Assembly (NCBI RefSeq): GCF_022234545.1
Contig: NZ_JAIEUI010000016.1
Span: 122,598-186,597 of the forward strand
Source of the DNA: Paenibacillus piscarius
Lineage (GTDB): Bacteria; Bacillota; Bacilli; Paenibacillales; Paenibacillaceae
DNA length: 64,000 nucleotides
Reading direction: 5' to 3'
The stretch's first letter is position 1. Each line of letters opens with the position of its first letter. This document shows positions 16,423 to 25,669 of this stretch, piece after piece. The translations under genes and the position numbers were made by a program. Under the pieces are notes generated by a model, which was given only the letters and a program-made list of their open reading frames with translations, was not told where the DNA came from and ran no database searches.

Positions 16423-18342
16423 ATGAGGACGTATTTCACCGGCAAGCTCCGGTCATTCAGCAGCCGCATCGGAAGACTGTCCATTCAGGCCAAGCTGATC
16501 TTGACATATATTCTCGTTATTCTGATCCCGACCACGGTATTCTCCTTCTATATTCTTGATGCCAACTACCAGAACAGCATTACGAGCATTGTGAATAAGA
16601 ACGAGTACTTCCTGAATACGGAGAAGAACAATATTCTCAATCATATGAAGACGATGGAGCTTACTTCGCAGCTTGCGCAGTCCGACAAGGAAGTGCTGGA
16701 CTATCTGCTCAGCAACCGGGACTTCACAGCGGAAGAGCTGATTAATTTTAATACGCATTCGTACCATAACCTGCAGTATATCATGTACAACAATCCGAAC
16801 ATCAGCAATTTGCGTTTCTTTACCGGCAATAAGTATGCCCGTGAGATCTGGCCGATTATTTATAGCGAGCACCGTATCGCCGGTGAGGACTGGGTGAATG
16901 CGTTCTATGCACAGCCGGAGGCGTCATGGTGGACGATCTACCGGGGGCCCGGGGAGCTGCGCGGCAGCGTAGAGGGGGAGCGCCAGAATCAAATGAATTT
17001 TGCCAGTCTGATCCGGGAGATCAAATACCCGCTTGATCAGCACTTGGCGCTGCTGCAGGTCAATATGCGGCTGGATGTGTTCTTCTCCAATATATACGGT
17101 AATCTGCAGGAGACTTCTACGCAGGTGCTTGCGATTGACCGCAGCTCGCAGCTGTATTATAACGGGGGCTCTGCCTTTTACGATAAAATAGCTCCGGAAG
17201 ACATTCAACGCCAGGTTGCACTTAACGCCCGGGGAAGCGAAGGGAACTTCCGGTTTACCCATGAGGGTATTCCGTATTTGTGTGTCTATACCGGCATCGA
17301 GAGGCTGGATATCAAGCTGCTGAGCGTGGTGTCGCTCGAATCGTCCTACAATGATATGAATGTAACCCGACTGGCTATCGGCGGGGCGACTCTGCTGCTG
17401 GTACTGATTCTCTCGCTGATTACGTATAAGCTGCTGTCTGTGATCTTGAAGCGGCTGCATCTGCTGCGCGATTCCATGAAGAAGGTCCGTCAGGGCGACT
17501 TCAATGTGGAGATTCCTCAGCTTGGGGGCGATGAGGTGGGCGAGCTCGGTAATCACATCCGCCAGATGCTGAGTAAGATCAATGAGCTGATCGCGGAAGC
17601 CGTTAACAAGCAGGCCTCGGCGCAGGAGGCGGAGCTGAATTCCCTCAAGAACCAGATCGATGCCCATTTTCTGTACAATACACTGGAGAATCTGAAAATG
17701 CTGGCAGAAATCGAGGGACAGCTGGTCATTTCAGATACATTAACCTCTCTTGGAGCAATGCTGCGCTATAATTTGCACTGGACGACACACTATGTGCGGT
17801 TGTATGAGGAGATCCAGCATATTCAGAATTATGTGGCGGTGATGAATGTCCGTTACAGCGGCAGACTGGAGCTGCGCCTTGATGTTCCGCACCAATACCG
17901 TCAGCAGGAGATTCTGAAGATGTCGCTGCAGCCGATTGTAGAGAATGCGCTCAAATACGGAATGAACGGCCCCGGCTTGCGCAGACGCGGGTTGATCATC
18001 GTGATTCATGCCTACGAGCAGGACGGGTTCATGTATGTAGAAATCCGGGATAACGGGGCCGGGATTGCTGCCGAACGCCTGGATAACCTCAATCGGGCCT
18101 TTCAGCTGGAGCCGGCGGCTACGGCGGTGGATTCGCCTCATGTTAACGTGAGCGGGGGGCAGAAGACTGCTTCTGCATTTGACGCTTCGGGAAGCGGCAT
18201 CGGGCTGCGGAATGTTCATATGCGTATCCAGCTGCATTATGGTAAGGCCAGCGGACTATGGCTGGACAGTGTGGAAGGGGAGTACACCAAGGTGACCCTT
18301 AAGGTTCCTTATTTGATTCTTTCGGGAGGACTGGCGGAATGA
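16423..18342 (+). CDS. YesM-type sensor histidine kinase
   Basis: 639 aa. Membrane segments near 23-45 and 316-338 bracket an extracellular cache-like sensor domain. A HAMP domain follows (about 340-390), then the His_kinase domain with QIDAHFLYNTLENLK (His near 415) and an HATPase domain with PIVENALKYG and DNGAGI. GSGIGLRN is near the C-terminus. It probably senses the sugar handled by the adjacent transporter and phosphorylates the AraC-type regulator whose ATG overlaps its stop codon. Confidence 0.93.
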   Translation: MRTYFTGKLRSFSSRIGRLSIQAKLILTYILVILIPTTVFSFYILDANYQNSITSIVNKNEYFLNTEKNNILNHMKTMELTSQLAQSDKEVLDYLLSNRDFTAEELINFNTHSYHNLQYIMYNNPNISNLRFFTGNKYAREIWPIIYSEHRIAGEDWVNAFYAQPEASWWTIYRGPGELRGSVEGERQNQMNFASLIREIKYPLDQHLALLQVNMRLDVFFSNIYGNLQETSTQVLAIDRSSQLYYNGGSAFYDKIAPEDIQRQVALNARGSEGNFRFTHEGIPYLCVYTGIERLDIKLLSVVSLESSYNDMNVTRLAIGGATLLLVLILSLITYKLLSVILKRLHLLRDSMKKVRQGDFNVEIPQLGGDEVGELGNHIRQMLSKINELIAEAVNKQASAQEAELNSLKNQIDAHFLYNTLENLKMLAEIEGQLVISDTLTSLGAMLRYNLHWTTHYVRLYEEIQHIQNYVAVMNVRYSGRLELRLDVPHQYRQQEILKMSLQPIVENALKYGMNGPGLRRRGLIIVIHAYEQDGFMYVEIRDNGAGIAAERLDNLNRAFQLEPAATAVDSPHVNVSGGQKTASAFDASGSGIGLRNVHMRIQLHYGKASGLWLDSVEGEYTKVTLKVPYLILSGGLAE

Positions 18343-19931
18343 CACGTAACGTGCTGATTGTAGATGACGAGGAGAATATCCGCCTCGGGATCCGGGTTAT
18401 GCTGGAGCGGGAGTATCCTGGCGCGTACCGGTACTTCTCGGCTGAGGACGGGGAGGAAGCACTGCAGTTGCTCAGTGAAGAGTCCTTCGATATTATGATG
18501 ACCGATATCCGGATGCCGGTCATGGACGGTATCACCTTGATTGAGCGTGTCCAGCAGCTTGAGCACCGGCCTGTTGTGGTCATTATCAGCGGCTACGATG
18601 ATTTCGAATATGCCAAGCAAGCGATCCGCTACGAGGTCAGGGACTATCTATTGAAACCGATTATACGCAGTGAGCTGTTCCAGACGTTCTCCCGGCTGGA
18701 GCAGGCGCTGCAGCGGGAGCAGGCAATCGGCGGCATCCTGAGCAAGGCAGCGCAGAGGGAGCAGGATTACCGGCAAAATGAAATGCACTATATTCTGATG
18801 AACAAGGATATTGCAGGAGCAGAATTAAGTGAACGGCTGGACCGTGCCGGAATCCAGAATCTGGAGTCTGGATATTTCATCCTGCTTATTCAGGAAGCTG
18901 AAGCTAACGGCAGAACGGACGGGGGAGGCGCGCTGTATTCGCGCATTCAAGAATTTGTCCATAGAGAGGAATATCACTTTCAGGACAAGGAGGGAAGATC
19001 GCTGGTCGTGATCCGTGACGGACAGCGGCTGGGAGAGCTCTCGGAGTATCTTGGACAAGACCGGATTCTGTCATGTCAGATGGGCAGCAGTGAATGGATG
19101 GCCCGGGCGGAAGACTTCAAGACTGCTTATGCGCAGGCATTGAAGGCGCTGCGGTATTTTTTTCTAACCTCGTCAACCGGCCGTATCCGTTACAGTCAGA
19201 TCATGGATAAGCCCAGAGACTTCGAGATTCCGGCGGAGCAGATCGTAAAGATCGGCAACATGCTGGGCACTGGCCGTGAACAGGAGATGAAGCTGCTGCT
19301 GTCACAGGTGCTGGATTACCGGAGAATGCTCCAATATGACATTTCCTATATAGAGCAGATAAGCACGTGTATCAACGAGCAGATTTTTGACAGGGCCTTT
19401 AATATTTATGGCAAGGAAGCGGCAGACATTATCAGAGTGTACCGGCAGATTGGGGATCTGTACAACTCTCCGCATTTCCAAGATTACTATCACGGGGTCG
19501 AGAACCTCCTGGATCGAATGAATGATTTCATCAAAGGAATCAGATCGGCTCATCTCAACCAGAAGGAGATGGAAACAGCCCTTCAGTTCATTGAACAGAA
19601 TTATGACCGCAGCGATTTCAATCTGACGATGGTGTCGAATCATGTCTCTTTCAATTACTCCTATTTCAGCTCGGCCTTCAAGGAATATACAGGAATGAGC
19701 TTCATTCAGTATATCAAAAAGCTTAGGCTGGCCAAGGCAAAGGAGCTGCTGAAGGACAGCAATGATAAAGTATACGAGATTAGCGCAAAGGTCGGCTTCG
19801 AGAATCCGAAGCACTTCAACAAGCTCTTCCGGGAAGCAGAGGGAATATCTCCACTGGAATACCGGACAGCAGCCGGCTTGAAGCAGAGCAAGGCCGTACC
19901 CCTAAGCCCAAAGGAGGATCATCAGGAATGA
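18339..19931 (+). CDS. YesN-type response regulator with AraC DNA-binding domain
   Basis: 530 aa. The receiver domain opens RNVLIVDDEENIRLGIRVML, with phospho-Asp in MMTDIRMPVMDG (near 54) and Lys in LLKPI. A middle region of about 270 residues has no clear domain. The C-terminal AraC domain (about 415-515) contains YFSSAFKEYTGMSFIQYIKK and VGFENPKHFNKLFREAEG. The ATGA overlap with the kinase stop shows translational coupling. It likely activates this operon. Confidence 0.94.
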   Translation: MTRNVLIVDDEENIRLGIRVMLEREYPGAYRYFSAEDGEEALQLLSEESFDIMMTDIRMPVMDGITLIERVQQLEHRPVVVIISGYDDFEYAKQAIRYEVRDYLLKPIIRSELFQTFSRLEQALQREQAIGGILSKAAQREQDYRQNEMHYILMNKDIAGAELSERLDRAGIQNLESGYFILLIQEAEANGRTDGGGALYSRIQEFVHREEYHFQDKEGRSLVVIRDGQRLGELSEYLGQDRILSCQMGSSEWMARAEDFKTAYAQALKALRYFFLTSSTGRIRYSQIMDKPRDFEIPAEQIVKIGNMLGTGREQEMKLLLSQVLDYRRMLQYDISYIEQISTCINEQIFDRAFNIYGKEAADIIRVYRQIGDLYNSPHFQDYYHGVENLLDRMNDFIKGIRSAHLNQKEMETALQFIEQNYDRSDFNLTMVSNHVSFNYSYFSSAFKEYTGMSFIQYIKKLRLAKAKELLKDSNDKVYEISAKVGFENPKHFNKLFREAEGISPLEYRTAAGLKQSKAVPLSPKEDHQE

Positions 19932-21502
19932 AATATATCATTGAGCCATCCCCGCGTATGCGTGAGATGGTGGAAGAGTGGGATTTCCGCAGGCTGTTGA
20001 ATCAGGTATGTTGTCCAACCAACGCCCGGATCGGGAAGCAGATGTCTGAATTTGGAGCAATGTTCTTCTTCTCGGGAGATAAGGCAGACCTCAAGGAGGA
20101 GATTGCGTCGTTTCGCTCGGCTTGCGCAATCCCTCCATTTATTGTGAGTGATCTGGAGAATGGCCCCGGCGATATGATCCAGGGAGCGCAGCGGTTCCCT
20201 CATATGATGGGGATCAGCCAGGCGGATTCACCCGGGCTTGCGTATGAAGTTGGCCGGGCAGCAGCGTTGGAGGCCGGGCAGCTCGGCTATAACTGGACCT
20301 TCTCTCCTGTAGCGGATCAGGCCATGGACCCCGACAGCCCGGTGGTCTCCAGCCGCAGCGCCGGACAGAGACCGGAGCAGATCGTCAAGATCGCCGGGGC
20401 GTATATGCGGGGGCTGCAGGACAACGGAATGATGGCGACGATTAAGCACTTCCCCGGAGACGGATATGATACGCTAGACCAGCATCTGACGACACCTGTC
20501 AACCGTCTGTCACCGGAGGAATGGCGTCAGGGGCCGGGCCGGGTGTTCAGGGAGTTAATTGATTCCGGCGCGATGGCGGTGATGCCCGGACATATCGCAT
20601 TGCCGGCCTTCGATAGCCCGGATGAGCGGGGCATCTATCCTCCGGCCGCCCTGCTGCAGGATTTGCTGCGCGGAGAACTGGGCTTCCAGGGGCTGATCGT
20701 GACCGATGCGATGGAGATGGGCGGAATTGCAGGATTCATGAATTACTATGATGCCTGTGCGGCGGCACTGGAGAATGGCTGCGATATGCTGCTGTTTCCC
20801 AGGATCGAAGAGCGCTTCTACCTTGAAATGGAGCGCCGGCACACTGAAGGCAAGCTGACGCGGAAGACATTAATCGACCGCGCGTGCCGGGTGCTCTCAC
20901 TGAAGGAGCAGATGGGATTGACTGCCGCAGATTCTGTACCGGTGCAGGAACGGGAGCAGCCTGACCGCGATGCGATCGCGCGTTTGGCGGAGCGTTTCGT
21001 AGCGGAGAGTCTGACACTGGTGAAGGACCGCGCGGGCCTGGTTCCTTATCCGCTGAAGCGCGAGACAAGAGTGCTGCATGTCATCATCATGAACCATGCT
21101 GACCGGTATCATGAGATGTACGAGCGGATCAGAAGCGAGCTGGGCAAATATTCTGATCATGTGGAGCAATGGATCGATCCCGGGCCGGACCGGCTGTTCA
21201 CCGCTGCACTGCCTGGAACCTATGATGTAATTCTCTGTTCAATCGGCAGCCGGCAGGATTACGGTCTGAATGTCACAAGGCTACATGGGGAGGTTGCCCG
21301 GAATATGATGGGAGGCTGGACCAAGCTTGGCACCCCAATCATTTTCATCTCCCACTTCCATCCGTTTGTTCACAAAGAATATACTGCGTCCATCGATACA
21401 CTGATTAACACCTATGGAGACATTGAGTGTACGGCCTCCATGCTGGTCGCGGCCATTGCCGGGGAGCGGCACATCCGCCGGGAACTGGCCGCCCACGACT
21501 GA
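19928..21502 (+). CDS. Glycoside hydrolase family 3, NagZ-like
   Basis: 524 aa, overlapping the regulator stop by 4 bp (ATGA). It carries the GH3 beta-N-acetylhexosaminidase signature KHFPGDGYDTLDQH (residues about 172-185) and a nucleophile Asp in VTDAMEMGG (near 259), then a C-terminal domain of about 170 residues. No signal peptide, so it acts inside the cell on imported saccharide. Family knowledge points to beta-hexosaminidase or beta-glucosidase activity; the sequence context suggests an N-acetylhexosamine-containing oligosaccharide, which is an inference. Confidence 0.88.
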   Translation: MKYIIEPSPRMREMVEEWDFRRLLNQVCCPTNARIGKQMSEFGAMFFFSGDKADLKEEIASFRSACAIPPFIVSDLENGPGDMIQGAQRFPHMMGISQADSPGLAYEVGRAAALEAGQLGYNWTFSPVADQAMDPDSPVVSSRSAGQRPEQIVKIAGAYMRGLQDNGMMATIKHFPGDGYDTLDQHLTTPVNRLSPEEWRQGPGRVFRELIDSGAMAVMPGHIALPAFDSPDERGIYPPAALLQDLLRGELGFQGLIVTDAMEMGGIAGFMNYYDACAAALENGCDMLLFPRIEERFYLEMERRHTEGKLTRKTLIDRACRVLSLKEQMGLTAADSVPVQEREQPDRDAIARLAERFVAESLTLVKDRAGLVPYPLKRETRVLHVIIMNHADRYHEMYERIRSELGKYSDHVEQWIDPGPDRLFTAALPGTYDVILCSIGSRQDYGLNVTRLHGEVARNMMGGWTKLGTPIIFISHFHPFVHKEYTASIDTLINTYGDIECTASMLVAAIAGERHIRRELAAHD

Positions 21503-21555
21503 CAGCTGGATGAACGAGATTTCCCGCTAGTCCCATAGGTGAAGAGCCAGTGTCT

Positions 21556-21587
21556 CAGGCTGTCGGGAGAATCCCGGCAGCCTTCTT
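21556..21587 (+). terminator. Rho-independent terminator
   Basis: AGGCTGTCGGGA-GAA-TCCCGGCAGCCT then TCTTT, almost the same hairpin as at 12263. It ends the transporter/sensor/hydrolase module. Confidence 0.8.
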
Positions 21588-21764
21588 TATGCGAAGCTTA
21601 AAAGTAAAATTATTCAAAAATGTGTTACATTTAGTCGAGTTATGCGTCATCTATTAATAGACAGCACGAGCCCTTTCGACAACTAACGCCAGAATTCATA
21701 GCGGAGGGAGGGAAGGAGCGTTAGAATAACCGCTTTACTGTAGACCAAACTGGATGAAGAGAGG

Positions 21765-23015
21765 ATGAGTTTGTTGAAAAAGAACTTCCGTTATTTTCTA
21801 GGCCTCATGCTCGTATTATTAATGATTCCAATGAGTGCCGCTGCTTCTGGTGCTGATCGTAATGCGGATTTCACTCATACTGTGCCGCGTGCCATTATAC
21901 AAGCTATGGAATTGCAGGAGCCGGCCCTTCGGGCCTATCAGAATCTCTGGGAGAGCTTCGATAAGGATGAACTAGGCTTACCAGTGTACCCCGATCATTA
22001 TGCAGGTGAATATGTCAGCGGGGATCAGCTGGTTATTATGCTGGTAGATCCTTCTGAAGAGTTGAAGGCAGATTATATCAAGCGGGCACAGGATCAAGAG
22101 CATGTCACGTTTGAAAGCGCTTCATATTCGCTGAATTATCTGAATAGTCTAGATCAGGTCGCGAAGCAGCTGGAGGAGCAGAATTATAGCATCGGCAGCT
22201 ATGGTGTGGACCGGAAGGCTAACCAGTTCTATGTTTCAGTGATCGAAGAAGATTACAATAAGCTGATGAACGAGCAGCCCCAGACCCTCCAGAAGACAAC
22301 GGAGAGCCTGCCTGTCCGCATTGAGCCGGGAACGCCTAATGTAAGTACAGCCCAGTTATGGGGCGGGGACCGGATTACCAATGAAGATAACGGTGCGGGA
22401 TTAAGCGTAGGTATTGGAGGAACCTATGGCGGCAGCAATGCCATTCTGACGGCTGGACACAGCAATGAGAAGGTGGGCTTCTTCTCTCCGAGATATCCTT
22501 ATATTCAGTATTCAGGGACCCGGACAGGACAGGTCGCTTATCAGCGTGCGAATCAAGCCGTCGGTGCGACTGGCGTGGATTCCCTGGGCGACTTCGCGAT
22601 GGTGAAGTTAACCGGAAGCGATACGGCGACGAACAAAGTGTATGGAAGTGTATCCATAACCGGCACCTATTCATCGGTTCCTGTGGGAACCACGATCTAC
22701 AAATACGGGGCAACGACCGGATATTCATGGGGGACGGTATCGCAAGCGAGCATTAACGTCGTCTACTCCGATGGCTTGTTCAATACCTATCGCGTGAACG
22801 GCCTGTATCAGTCTCTGATGCAGAATTCCTCCGGTACGGATGCCATTGCCGGAGGAGACAGCGGCGGACCGGTCTACATGAAGGATGGAAGTGCGAATAA
22901 GCTGCATGGTATTGTAACGGCCAGAAGCAATCCGACGAGCGGGCCTGCTAAGATCATGTATTCGACCCCTATTTATTATGCGGAGCATGCCGGCTTCACC
23001 GTTAAGACTAATTAG
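21765..23015 (+). CDS. Secreted S1-family serine protease, streptogrisin-like
   Basis: 416 aa: a signal peptide (about 1-27), a pro-region of roughly 150 residues, and a chymotrypsin-fold domain with catalytic His in ILTAGHS (near 231), Asp in DFAMVKL (near 275) and Ser in GGDSGGP (near 366). It is exported and probably self-processed. The ribosome binding site GAGAGG would also fit a TTG start at 21771, two codons later. It is followed 29 bp later by a membrane protein gene. Confidence 0.88.
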   Translation: MSLLKKNFRYFLGLMLVLLMIPMSAAASGADRNADFTHTVPRAIIQAMELQEPALRAYQNLWESFDKDELGLPVYPDHYAGEYVSGDQLVIMLVDPSEELKADYIKRAQDQEHVTFESASYSLNYLNSLDQVAKQLEEQNYSIGSYGVDRKANQFYVSVIEEDYNKLMNEQPQTLQKTTESLPVRIEPGTPNVSTAQLWGGDRITNEDNGAGLSVGIGGTYGGSNAILTAGHSNEKVGFFSPRYPYIQYSGTRTGQVAYQRANQAVGATGVDSLGDFAMVKLTGSDTATNKVYGSVSITGTYSSVPVGTTIYKYGATTGYSWGTVSQASINVVYSDGLFNTYRVNGLYQSLMQNSSGTDAIAGGDSGGPVYMKDGSANKLHGIVTARSNPTSGPAKIMYSTPIYYAEHAGFTVKTN

Positions 23016-23044
23016 TTAACTGTACCCATAAGGAGGATAATGAC

Positions 23045-23821
23045 ATGTCTGTTCCCTCAGTCTCTAAGCCATTCCTGTGGTGGTGTGCCGTGATGACGGT
23101 CATTATCCTCTTGTGTGTTATGGCCTACCGGACAGGGTCCGCGTGGTATCACAATCACCAGCTGCGCAAGGATTTCCCGGCTGCGGCAGCAGCCAGTCCT
23201 TATCAACAAGGCATTCCGCTGGAGCAAATGGATCTGAGCACGTATCGCTCTTATTTTCCCGGTAATATGGCAGAGCCTGCTTACTCCTTAACGCATCGTA
23301 TCGAAGCGCCCGTGTCCCTGCAGTATTATACTGAGATTCCAACTGACGAAACGGCTGCTGCCTTGGAAATCCCCAAAGGGACGATGATTGAGGCCATTCC
23401 AGAGGAGACACAGGGGTCTTCATTCTATGAGCTAGGGTATGGGTATACCAGCTATCCTACGTATGAGCAGGGCTGGCGGTATGTCCGGCCGTTCAAGACG
23501 GCTGAGGCGGCAAGTCCTGGACTAGGCGAAGAGTATTACTTTATCAAAATAGACAGCTTAGAGGCAGTGTTGGACGCAGCGATTAGAGCAAATAAGCCTT
23601 TTCGGGCGGCGGTGCGCCAGCAGCATTGGACCCTGGAACGGGGAACGCATACCTTCGCAAGGTATATCGATGACGTACTGTATCAGAACGGAGCGTACCT
23701 GTCTCCGGATCTGTTCTACCGGACCTTTGACCGCTGGAATATGCTGCTGCTGGGAGCAGTGGTGGTGATCACCGTTGTGCTGCTAAGGCCAAGCTCATGG
23801 TTTCCACGGCTTCGTAGATAG
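23045..23821 (+). CDS. Membrane protein of unknown function
   Basis: 258 aa, with AAGGAGG before ATG 23045. One hydrophobic segment near each end (VMTVIILLCVMAY and MLLLGAVVVITVVLL) flanks a soluble domain of about 190 residues rich in Tyr and Glu, likely outside the cytoplasm. I do not recognise a family. Because it follows a secreted protease in the same transcription unit, it may assist, inhibit or respond to that protease; this is only an inference. Confidence 0.75.
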   Translation: MSVPSVSKPFLWWCAVMTVIILLCVMAYRTGSAWYHNHQLRKDFPAAAAASPYQQGIPLEQMDLSTYRSYFPGNMAEPAYSLTHRIEAPVSLQYYTEIPTDETAAALEIPKGTMIEAIPEETQGSSFYELGYGYTSYPTYEQGWRYVRPFKTAEAASPGLGEEYYFIKIDSLEAVLDAAIRANKPFRAAVRQQHWTLERGTHTFARYIDDVLYQNGAYLSPDLFYRTFDRWNMLLLGAVVVITVVLLRPSSWFPRLRR

Positions 23822-23857
23822 CTAGAGAGTGTAGGGGCATGATATTAGCTGATGAAG

Positions 23858-23879
23858 AGAGCGCCTTGGCGTTCTTTTT
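23858..23879 (+). terminator. Rho-independent terminator
   Basis: AGAGCGC-CTTG-GCGTTCT (one G-T pair) followed by TTTTTG. Confidence 0.7.
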
Positions 23880-23972
23880 GCTGTACAGAGGATTCACCAG
23901 CCCGAACCCTAATCAGAAAAGGTATAATGAATAAAATGCTGTGAATTTGGTGTATTTAGGGAGGGATTACAA

Positions 23973-24548
23973 ATTTCGCTTCGTGTTCTGCACACCCGTG
24001 AGCCCGATGATGATACAACATTCCTGAAGAATCTATACGACAGCCATTACCCATTAATGAAGAAAAAAGCATATACCATCCTTAAGGATCAGGAGGTTAT
24101 TGAGGATGTCATTCAAGAAGCATTCATCAGGCTGATTCCCAAGACCCCCTTGTTACGCACCTTGAACGGCTGCAAAGTCACCACTTATGTCGTCAACACC
24201 ATTAAGCATTATTGCTATGACCACATCCGAAGGCGCACCCGCCGTTCCAGGAAGGTCTATACCGGCTTAAACAACGATGTAGCGGAGCAAATCCCCGATC
24301 TTACAGCCGCGACAGAAGAGAATTACATCCAGGCTGAAGCCGTAGGAGCGCTTACGGAAGCTTTGCTGCAATTATCTGAACGCGACCGGAATCTGCTCTA
24401 CTTCAAATACAAGCTGGAGCTGGGGGATCAACAAATCGGGGAGCTTGTGAATATTCCCCCGCAGCATGTGCGGCAGTATATTGCCAGAGCCAGAGGGCGG
24501 GTGCTGCGGGTTTTGAGTGAAGCCGGGATGGGTTACCAGATCCGTTAA
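23973..24548 (+). CDS. RNA polymerase sigma-70 family factor, probable AUU start
   Basis: The first ATG in frame is 24057, but the frame upstream (SLRVLHTREPDDDTTFLKNL then YDSHYPLMKKKAY) is the start of sigma region 2 and must be part of the protein. Between the in-frame TGA near 23929 and 24057 there is no ATG, GTG or TTG. AGGGAGGG lies 7 nt before ATT at 23973, so AUU initiation is the best fit (191 aa). Region 2 has DVIQEAFIRLI and YCYDHIRRR; region 4 has LSERDRNLLYFKY and a helix-turn-helix ending RQYIARARGR. No anti-sigma gene is adjacent. CTG at 23991 is the other possible start. Confidence 0.75.
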   Translation: MSLRVLHTREPDDDTTFLKNLYDSHYPLMKKKAYTILKDQEVIEDVIQEAFIRLIPKTPLLRTLNGCKVTTYVVNTIKHYCYDHIRRRTRRSRKVYTGLNNDVAEQIPDLTAATEENYIQAEAVGALTEALLQLSERDRNLLYFKYKLELGDQQIGELVNIPPQHVRQYIARARGRVLRVLSEAGMGYQIR

Positions 24549-24554
24549 CGCAAC

Positions 24555-24628
24555 ATAGCCCCTTCGGGGCAGATAAACTTGGAACCTCATGAATTCATGG
24601 TTCCGGTTATACCTGCTGAAGGGGCTAT
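24555..24628. terminator. Large bidirectional terminator with nested hairpin
   Basis: ATAGCCCCTTC pairs with GAAGGGGCTAT across about 50 nt; inside, GGAACC...GGTTCC encloses CATGAATTCATG, itself a palindrome. It sits between converging genes, with TTTG after the right arm. Confidence 0.65.
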
Positions 24629-24736
24629 TTGTAATCAAGAAATCTGCAGAAGGGCAGCGGCCGGAAGTCCAAAACTTCTCTGGAGTCACGGTTACTCCTA
24701 AAACATAAAAACCATTAGTTCAATTTATATAGCAGC

Positions 24737-25615
24737 TTACTTCAGCGCCCCTTCTGTCAGGCCGGCCACGACATAGCGGTGGAAGAAGAGGTAGACAATA
24801 ATCATCGGAAGTGTAATCATCGCGAGCGCCGAGAACAGCAGCTTATAGTCGGTCATATAGCGGCTGGAGAAGGCCAGCAGACCTACCGGAATCGTCTTCA
24901 GGGAGTCGTCCTGGATGTACAGCATCGCCAGCAGCAGCTCATTCCAGGCATTCAGCGCAGAGAAGATGCCCACAGTAGCCATATTCGGAACCAGCAGCGG
25001 AAGGACGATTCGGCTGTACATCCGCCAGTCACCGCAGCCGTCGATCCGGGCAGCCTCCAGCAGCTCCTTCGGGATCGAGTCCAAGTATGCCTTGAGCAGG
25101 AAGATGGCCAGCGGCAGTCCGGTGCCGATATAAGGGAGGATTAAGCCCATATAAGAATCCTTCAGATTCAGCTGCTCAAAAATATAGCTCTGCGCAATAA
25201 AAAAGGATTGCAGCGGCATGAACAGTCCGAACACGAACAGCAGCATCAGCAGGCTGCTGCCGCGGAAGCGCAGCTTGCTGAAGGCGAAGGCAGCGAGGCT
25301 GGCGAAGAGCAGAATGCCCGCAACGGTGACCGAGGTAACAATTACACTGTTGCTGGCGTAGGTGCTCATGTTGCCGACCGTCCAGGCTTTGGACCAGTTC
25401 TGCAGATTGAGTTGTTCCGGCAGCGCGAACGGAGAGGAGAAGATCTCCCGGTTCTCCCGGAAGGAGGAGAGCACCAGCCAGAGGATCGGGTAGGCATAGA
25501 AGCAGGAAATGACGATCATGAACAGATAATACAGGATATGCGGGAGCGGTCTGCGGCTGGCGGCTTCCCCGCTGTTATAGGATTTTTTCTTGATATCCAG
25601 GGCTGTGGTCGTCAA
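24737..25615 (-). CDS. Sugar ABC transporter permease, MalG-like
   Basis: 292 aa with six membrane segments and EAA motif EAARIDGCGDWRMYSRIVLP. The start is TTG 25615, with GAGGGG upstream. It is the third gene of a binding protein-permease-permease operon (27.9 to 24.7 kb). No ATPase gene is present, as usual for carbohydrate importers that share a common ATPase. Its C-terminus reads VAGLTEGALK, typical of the family. Confidence 0.93.
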   Translation of the reverse strand: MTTTALDIKKKSYNSGEAASRRPLPHILYYLFMIVISCFYAYPILWLVLSSFRENREIFSSPFALPEQLNLQNWSKAWTVGNMSTYASNSVIVTSVTVAGILLFASLAAFAFSKLRFRGSSLLMLLFVFGLFMPLQSFFIAQSYIFEQLNLKDSYMGLILPYIGTGLPLAIFLLKAYLDSIPKELLEAARIDGCGDWRMYSRIVLPLLVPNMATVGIFSALNAWNELLLAMLYIQDDSLKTIPVGLLAFSSRYMTDYKLLFSALAMITLPMIIVYLFFHRYVVAGLTEGALK

Positions 25616-25669
25616 GGGCTACCCCTCACTTTCTCATAATGTCAGAGCTTGCAGGTTCCGGGTTCCCCG

